The notes beneath the pieces were generated by a model. It ran no database searches, was not told where the DNA came from, and saw nothing but the letters and a program-made list of their open reading frames with translations. A stretch of 16,944 nt of DNA from Treponema sp. (GTDB taxonomy: Bacteria > Spirochaetota > Spirochaetia > Treponematales > Treponemataceae), in NCBI GenBank assembly GCA_016293645.1, contig JAEDDW010000038.1, positions 1 through 16,944 of the forward strand, read 5' to 3'. Shown one piece after another: positions 12,200-16,944 of the stretch (its first letter is position 1; the number at the start of each line of letters is the position of its first letter). The translations under genes were made by a program, and so were the position numbers.

Positions 12200-15100
12200 A
12201 ACCATTGAAAATTCACATGAAGAATATCGGTCCTTTCATTGATGAGGAGCTGGATTTTACGGAACTTGATGAGGTTTTCCTTCTATGCGGTGATACCGGA
12301 GCCGGCAAAACCACTATATTCGATGCCATGACATTTGCGCTTTACGGAGAATTTCTTGGAGCAAGAAAGGGCAAGTCAAAGGACTTCAGGTCGCAGTTTG
12401 CATCAGACGGTGATGAATCCCTTGTGGAATTTGAGTTCAGTTCCGGGGGAGAAAAATTCCGCGTTGCAAGAACACTTCCATATAACTATATAAACAGAAA
12501 TGGGAAACTTTCTCAAAAGGATTCCATGGTTTCCCTTGAGATCTGGAATGAGGGGTGTGGCAGATATGAAAACGTCAATGCTGGCAAAACCGAAATCAAC
12601 TCAAGGATTGAACAGACGACAGGACTTCGTGCCGATGAATTTTCAAAAATTGTTGTTCTGCCGCAGGGAGAATTTTCTGAATTCCTCAGGGCAAACTCAA
12701 AGGAAAAACAGGAACTTCTGCAGAAACTTTTTCCAGTGGAATTCTACCAGTCGATCGTTGAAAAGGTTAAGGAAGAAAATGATTCAGTTCAGGAGAAATT
12801 GAAAGTCCTGGAATCTTCGATCGGGGAACTGTCAAAGGATGTTGATTTTACCGATGCGGAGAAAAAAATCGCATCCCTTGAAGCAAGCCACAAAGAGAAA
12901 AAAGAGTATCTTGAAAAACTCCGGGGTGAAAAAGAGGAACTTGCGAAAAAATACACTGTGATCGAAACGGAACTCAAGACCGCAAAGGAACTTGAAAGAG
13001 CGGAAGAAGAAAAAAAGAAGCTTGATGAAGAATCTGAAAGCATTGGTTCTCTTGTTGAAAAACTTGCCAAGGCTGACGAGGCCGATGCGGTTGTTCCTTT
13101 CATCGAAGGAAAAAACAGCCGCCTTGAGGAAGAAAAGGACGCTCTTGAGTATTATGAAAACAATGCCGCTGACGTAAAAGATGCGCAGGAAAAGTACGAC
13201 GGTCTGAAAAAAAAGGAAGAGGAAAATTCAAAGCTTGAAAAGATACTGGAAAGCAACAGGCTGCTTCTGAAAACTTATTCCGATCGACTTGTGGCGGCGG
13301 AAAAACATGCAAAGGTTCTGACGGAAAGTAAGACAGCTCATGAAAACCGCGTCAAGCTGAAAAAATCCCTTTCTGACCTTGAGAAGAAAGAAAAGGACAA
13401 GATTCAGCGTCTTAAGGAAATTGCGTCTACCGCTGGAATCGACTGCAGTGACTCTGACGTAAGCGGAATCCATTCAAAGATTCTTGAAAAGTTTTCTGAA
13501 GCAAAAGAAAAGGCTTCTGAAGCGGCCAGAATCTACAACACTGTGTGTGAAGCTTCTCAGGTTCAGGAGAAAATAGAATCGACTGAGAAAAATCTTGCTT
13601 CCCTTGAAGAGGAAAAGAAAACAAGAAGCAGACAGATCGAAAACATTGAAAGACTTCTTCTTGAATGCAAACAGAAAAAGGAAGAACAGATTGCAAACAA
13701 CACCGCATGTACTCTTGTGCCACTTCTGAAGCCTGGATGTGCCTGTCCGGTATGCGGTTCTACGGAACATCCGTCTCCGGCAAAGGCGTCCGGTGATTTT
13801 CTTGATCTTGATGAGAAGATTGAAACTGCCGTTCATTCACTTGAGTCGGAAAAAGAGCTTATTGCTTCATGCTGCGAAAAGATGGCCGCATCAAAGGAGA
13901 TTCTCGAAAAGTATAGGGAAGATCTTCTGCGGCTCAAAAAGGAAACAGGTGATGTCAGTGTAGAAGAAGCATTTGAGCGATCAGGCATAAGGAAAGATGA
14001 AATGTACAGCCTGCAAGATGCTTCTGATAAATCTGGAGCTCTTCTGAGAGAAATCCAGGATTCCAAAAAGGAAATGGCTTCACTTAAAGATGAGATTGGA
14101 GATGCTGAGTCTGAATGTTCATCTTTGGAGACGGCTTTGAAACTCCTTGAGGAACAGATCACGAAATCAGGTGACGGCAAGACAGATGCTGATGACATCA
14201 GGAAGGATATGGATGATCTTTCCTTAGAGGTTGAGAAGCAGCAGGACCAGGTGGAAAAGTTCCGGGTGGAATTTGAAAACGCTGACAGGTATTTAGGAAA
14301 GTGCAGGACCCGGCTTGAGGAATCTGTGAATTCCCTTGAGGCTGCCAGAAAGAATTCAAAGGAGGCCTTGGCGACACTGGAAAAGAAATTCGCGCAGTCA
14401 AAGTTCCGCAGTGAAAAAGAGGCGATGGATTGCTTTGTCGAGAAAAATGTGCGGATGGAACTTAAAAAGACTGTGGATGAGTTCCGCAGAGAATATGAAA
14501 GGGTAGACGCTGCCATTTATCTGCTTTCCAAAAAAGTGTCGGAAAAACCGGCGGCGATTGAGAAAAAGACAGGTGAAATTTCTGCCCGGATGGAAGAAAT
14601 GCAGAAATCCATCGATGATGCAACCGGCGAGGCTGAAGAAATTTTCATGATGCTGACCCGGCTTGAAAAGGACTTCATGCAGTTCAAGAAACTTTCCGAC
14701 AGTCATGGAAAGCTTGCCTCAAAGGCGGAACCTCTTGCACGTCTATGGAAAGATCTTTCCGGTGGCAATCCGTCGAGAATACGTTTCGAGTCATGGTTCC
14801 TTGGACTTTATTTTGATGATGTTGTTGTTTGCGCCAACAGGCATCTTCTAAAGATTTCCGGACAGCGCTATGAGTTCAAGATGGATACTGAGAAAACAGG
14901 CGGAAATTCGCTTCATGGGCTTGATCTTGTGGTTCACGACTACAGGACAAACAATGACCGTGATACGGCGACATTGAGCGGTGGAGAAACCTTCATGGCT
15001 TCCATAAGCCTGGCGCTGGGACTCACGGAAGTCGTTCAGAAGTCAAGTCGGCTTGATTCCCTTTTCATAGATGAGGGATTTGGTTCTTTGGACAAGGAAA

Positions 15101-15252
15101 GCCTTGAGATGGCACTTGGAGTTCTTCAGGAAATCGGAAACTCAAGGACTGTCGGAATCATCTCCCATGTGGAGGAAATGCTTGGTGCCATTCCGTGCCA
15201 TGTGGAAGTGAAGAAAACGGCTCATGGCTCCCATATCTCCGCCTGCTGTTGA
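12196..15252 (+). CDS. sbcC: SbcC exonuclease ATPase subunit (Rad50-type)
   Basis: A 1018-residue SMC-like ATPase. Walker A GDTGAGKTT (Lys38) lies in the N-terminal lobe, with a Q-loop region at VVLPQGEFSEFL. Long lysine/glutamate-rich coiled coils cover roughly 180-820, interrupted at the tip by a zinc hook CPVCG (Cys517, Cys520). The C-terminal lobe has the signature LSGGETF (927-933), Walker B LFIDEGFGSLD (Asp959, Glu960) and the H-loop IISHVEEM. Two copies would dimerise through the hooks and clamp DNA for SbcD. The start ATG overlaps the sbcD stop. The coiled-coil section is A-rich and lysine-coding on the plus strand, which produces several spurious reading frames. Confidence 0.96.
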   Translation: MKPLKIHMKNIGPFIDEELDFTELDEVFLLCGDTGAGKTTIFDAMTFALYGEFLGARKGKSKDFRSQFASDGDESLVEFEFSSGGEKFRVARTLPYNYINRNGKLSQKDSMVSLEIWNEGCGRYENVNAGKTEINSRIEQTTGLRADEFSKIVVLPQGEFSEFLRANSKEKQELLQKLFPVEFYQSIVEKVKEENDSVQEKLKVLESSIGELSKDVDFTDAEKKIASLEASHKEKKEYLEKLRGEKEELAKKYTVIETELKTAKELERAEEEKKKLDEESESIGSLVEKLAKADEADAVVPFIEGKNSRLEEEKDALEYYENNAADVKDAQEKYDGLKKKEEENSKLEKILESNRLLLKTYSDRLVAAEKHAKVLTESKTAHENRVKLKKSLSDLEKKEKDKIQRLKEIASTAGIDCSDSDVSGIHSKILEKFSEAKEKASEAARIYNTVCEASQVQEKIESTEKNLASLEEEKKTRSRQIENIERLLLECKQKKEEQIANNTACTLVPLLKPGCACPVCGSTEHPSPAKASGDFLDLDEKIETAVHSLESEKELIASCCEKMAASKEILEKYREDLLRLKKETGDVSVEEAFERSGIRKDEMYSLQDASDKSGALLREIQDSKKEMASLKDEIGDAESECSSLETALKLLEEQITKSGDGKTDADDIRKDMDDLSLEVEKQQDQVEKFRVEFENADRYLGKCRTRLEESVNSLEAARKNSKEALATLEKKFAQSKFRSEKEAMDCFVEKNVRMELKKTVDEFRREYERVDAAIYLLSKKVSEKPAAIEKKTGEISARMEEMQKSIDDATGEAEEIFMMLTRLEKDFMQFKKLSDSHGKLASKAEPLARLWKDLSGGNPSRIRFESWFLGLYFDDVVVCANRHLLKISGQRYEFKMDTEKTGGNSLHGLDLVVHDYRTNNDRDTATLSGGETFMASISLALGLTEVVQKSSRLDSLFIDEGFGSLDKESLEMALGVLQEIGNSRTVGIISHVEEMLGAIPCHVEVKKTAHGSHISACC

Positions 15253-15355
15253 TATTGTAAAATTCGGAAGTAATATGTGGATTTTGTCAGATTTTGCTTT
15301 TCAAAATACTTAATAAAGTTTAGTATTACTTAAGTTAAAGTCGCGGTATTGCGGC

Positions 15356-15371
15356 TATATTTTGTAAGGGG
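15356..15371 (+). promoter_or_regulatory. Candidate -10 and ribosome-binding site of gdhA
   Basis: TATATT (15356-15361) is followed by AAGGGG (15366-15371), which lies 8 bases before the gdhA ATG. If this -10 is used, the leader is only about 12 bases with the ribosome-binding site at its very 5' end. No good -35 is seen; the AT-rich gap from 15253 may hold another promoter. Confidence 0.4.
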
Positions 15372-15379
15372 TTATTCAA

Positions 15380-16735
15380 ATGGAATACAAAATTACTAAC
15401 GCTTATTGTAAACGTGTTTGGGATGATCTTAGCGCTCGCTACGCAGATCAGGGTCACTTTCTCCAGGCTGCAGGTCTCGTTCTTCAGACAATTTCACCTG
15501 TAGTTGACAAGATGCCAGAGCTTGAAAAGACAGCTGTTCTTGAAAGACTCACAGAACCAGAAAGAATCATCATGTTCCGTGTACCTTGGACAGATGACAA
15601 GGGTGTTCCACACGTTAACCGCGGTTACCGCGTTCAGTTCAACAGCGCAATCGGACCTTACAAGGGAGGCCTCCGCTTCTCTCCAGAAGTAGGTCTCGAC
15701 GTTCTCAAGTTCCTCGGATTTGAACAGATCCTCAAGAACTCTCTTACAACACTCCCAATGGGTGGCGGAAAGGGTGGTTCAGACTTTGACGCTCACGGAA
15801 AATCAGAAGGCGAAGTAATGCGCTTCTGCCAGTCATTCATGACAGAACTTTACCGCCACATCGGCGCTGACACAGACGTTCCAGCTGGAGACAAGGGTGT
15901 TGGTGGACGCGAAGTAGCCTGGATGTTCGGACAGTACAAGAGAATCACAAACGCATGGACAGGTGTTCTTACAGGTAAGGGACTTGACTTCGGTGGTTCT
16001 TTGATCCGCCCGGAAGCAACAGGTTACGGCCTCATCTACTTTGCAGAATGCATGCTTGCAAAGATGGGAACAGACTTCAAGGGAAAGACATGTCTCGTTT
16101 CTGGTAAGGGTAACGTTGCTCAGTACGCAACAGAAAAAATCAACCAGCTCGGTGGTAAGGTTATCACAATGTCTGACTCATCTGGATACATTCTTGATGA
16201 AGATGGAATCGATGCTGAAAAACTTGCATACATCACAGAACTTGCAGCTTCAAAGGCTCGCATTTCTGAATACGTTAAGAAGTATCCAAAGGCTAAGTTC
16301 TTCGCTGGAGAAAAGCCATGGGGAGTTAAGGCTGACTATGCATTCCCTTGTGCTACACAGGATGAAATCTACGAAGAAGATGCAAAGAAGCTGGTAGCAA
16401 ACGGCATCAAGCTTGTTGCTGAAGGTGCTAACATGCCAACACGTGCAGAAGCTATCGCTTACCTCCAGGCAAACGGTGTACGCTTTGCTCCTGGTAAGGC
16501 CGCTAACGCTGGTGGTGTTGCAGTTTCTGGTCTCGAAATGTCTCAGAACAGCGAACGCCTCTCATGGACACGCGAAGAAGTTGATGCAAAGCTCAAGAAC
16601 ATCATGACACAGATCCACGACAACGCATGGAACACAGCTAAGGAATTTGCAACAGAAGGCGACTACGTTTCTGGTGCAAACATCTACGGCTTCCTGAAAG
16701 TAGCAAGAGCAATGATGGCACAGGGACTTTGCTAA
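15380..16735 (+). CDS. gdhA: NADP-type glutamate dehydrogenase
   Basis: A 451-residue hexameric-type glutamate dehydrogenase, the usual size for bacterial GdhA. Substrate and catalytic motifs: PYKGGLRF (Lys95), LPMGGGKGGSDFD (catalytic Lys131), DTDVPAGD (Asp166) and GVGGREV. The dinucleotide-binding fold begins SGKGNVAQYA. It interconverts 2-oxoglutarate plus ammonia and glutamate, and family resemblance to E. coli GdhA suggests NADPH preference and an assimilatory role. Codon choice differs from neighbouring genes: threonine is almost always ACA, proline mostly CCA, and leucine often CTC. Such restricted use is typical of very highly expressed genes. The last 20 bases, the stop codon and the next few bases are tandemly duplicated downstream. 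Confidence 0.97.
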   Translation: MEYKITNAYCKRVWDDLSARYADQGHFLQAAGLVLQTISPVVDKMPELEKTAVLERLTEPERIIMFRVPWTDDKGVPHVNRGYRVQFNSAIGPYKGGLRFSPEVGLDVLKFLGFEQILKNSLTTLPMGGGKGGSDFDAHGKSEGEVMRFCQSFMTELYRHIGADTDVPAGDKGVGGREVAWMFGQYKRITNAWTGVLTGKGLDFGGSLIRPEATGYGLIYFAECMLAKMGTDFKGKTCLVSGKGNVAQYATEKINQLGGKVITMSDSSGYILDEDGIDAEKLAYITELAASKARISEYVKKYPKAKFFAGEKPWGVKADYAFPCATQDEIYEEDAKKLVANGIKLVAEGANMPTRAEAIAYLQANGVRFAPGKAANAGGVAVSGLEMSQNSERLSWTREEVDAKLKNIMTQIHDNAWNTAKEFATEGDYVSGANIYGFLKVARAMMAQGLC

Positions 16736-16769
16736 AATTTCCTGGCACAGGGTCTCTGCTAAGATTTCC
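16716..16769 (+). repeat. 27-bp tandem duplication spanning the gdhA stop codon
   Basis: Unit one (16716-16742) covers the codons for the terminal MAQGLC, the TAA and seven further bases. Unit two (16743-16769) follows without gap and differs at 3 of 27 positions. Since 27 is a multiple of three, the second unit keeps phase: AQGLC and a second TAA recur after the first stop. Confidence 0.9.
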
Positions 16770-16780
16770 AATTTTCGCCG

Positions 16781-16803
16781 CACGAATTGCGCAGCAATTC
16801 GTG
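16781..16803 (+). other. Perfect 10-bp hairpin downstream of gdhA
   Basis: CACGAATTGC-GCA-GCAATTCGTG is a perfect inverted repeat with a 3-base loop. It is not followed by a T-run, so it is more likely an mRNA 3'-end stabilising or attenuating hairpin than a terminator on its own. The true terminator lies 26 bases further on. Confidence 0.65.
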
Positions 16804-16828
16804 TAAAGGCTGTTTATTTATGCGGAAT

Positions 16829-16870
16829 AAAAAAAGCGGTTAAGGTTTTCCTTGGCCGCTTTTCTATTTT
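16829..16870. terminator. Bidirectional terminator between gdhA and eda
   Basis: AAGCGGTTAAGG-TTTT-CCTTGGCCGCTT is a 12-bp stem with two G-T wobbles. It is preceded by a run of seven A and followed by TTTTCTATTTT, so it can end transcripts from both converging genes. Confidence 0.85.
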
Positions 16871-16885
16871 AAATTGTCTGTCAGT

Positions 16886-16944
16886 TTACTTTAACACCCA
16901 GCTTCCGCCGATGCAGAAGACGTTTGCAAGCGACTGGTAATCGG
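16886..16944 (-). CDS. eda: KDPG aldolase, C-terminal end only
   Basis: The minus strand at the right edge reads DYQSLANVFCIGGSWVLK and then TAA at 16888-16886. This matches the conserved C-terminus of 2-dehydro-3-deoxyphosphogluconate aldolases, typically '(L)xNVxxVGGSW(L)'. The enzyme splits KDPG into pyruvate and glyceraldehyde 3-phosphate in sugar-acid and Entner-Doudoroff metabolism. Only 18 codons are in the window, and the first codon is cut by the edge. The assignment rests on one short motif but is quite specific. Confidence 0.7.
   Translation of the reverse strand, partial: DYQSLANVFCIGGSWVLK

Noticed and set aside
12789..14706. Several long minus-strand ORFs opposite sbcC
   Set aside because: They arise because Lys/Glu-rich coiled-coil codons read as Ser/Phe/Leu codons on the other strand; no start signals or domains are seen.

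Overview
The window looks like chromosomal DNA of a spirochaete, most likely a host-associated Treponema. This is inferred from gene content, moderate GC content, a tandem-cNMP-domain CRP-like protein of treponemal type, a stand-alone NusG-domain-II membrane protein and small clade-restricted membrane proteins. No phage, insertion-sequence transposase, CRISPR array or defence locus is visible.

Layout, left to right. (1) 1-247: palindromic, repeat-derived DNA and a terminator. (2) 248-400, minus: a very short gene too small for ordinary ORF calling, encoding a 50-residue Nif11-like peptide. It diverges from (3) 502-2721, plus: a UvrD/PcrA-type DNA helicase. (4) 2729-3103, minus: a membrane-anchored NusG domain II protein. 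(5) 3164-4763, plus: a degenerate class III aminotransferase-like protein and two small membrane proteins. (6) 4770-5648, minus: a PHP-domain phosphoesterase, divergent from (7) 5828-7111, plus: a regulator with two cyclic-nucleotide-binding folds and a winged helix. (8) 7112-8012: about 900 bases without a protein gene, holding a tRNA-Thr(CGT), a partial 5' duplicate of it, a GC-rich hairpin-rich element that ends like a tRNA 3' half plus terminator, and a cluster of REP-like palindromic repeats. (9) 8013-10921, minus: trkA-trkH potassium uptake operon. (10) 11000-15252, plus: sbcD-sbcC nuclease operon. (11) 15380-16735, plus: NADP-type glutamate dehydrogenase gdhA. (12) 16886-16944, minus: the 3' end of a KDPG aldolase gene (eda), convergent with gdhA across a shared terminator.

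How the genes fit together. trkA/trkH and sbcD/sbcC are tight two-gene operons, each with a 4-base ATGA overlap, transcribed divergently from a roughly 80-base gap. The helicase and SbcCD both act in DNA repair and replication but are not adjacent. gdhA and eda serve central nitrogen and carbon metabolism.

Most notable observations: (a) pcrA and sbcD, and more weakly trkA, lack a Shine-Dalgarno sequence and have a -10 element 6-8 bases before the start codon, suggesting leaderless mRNAs; (b) the Nif11-like orphan peptide; (c) the tRNA-derived structured element at 7341-7547; (d) a perfect in-phase 27-bp tandem duplication across the gdhA stop codon; (e) a 19-base sequence shared between the Nif11 gene 3' UTR and the 3' end of the PHP gene, in antisense orientation. 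I see no clear multi-gene novel system. The best candidates for undescribed biology are the tRNA-like element and the orphan Nif11 peptide.
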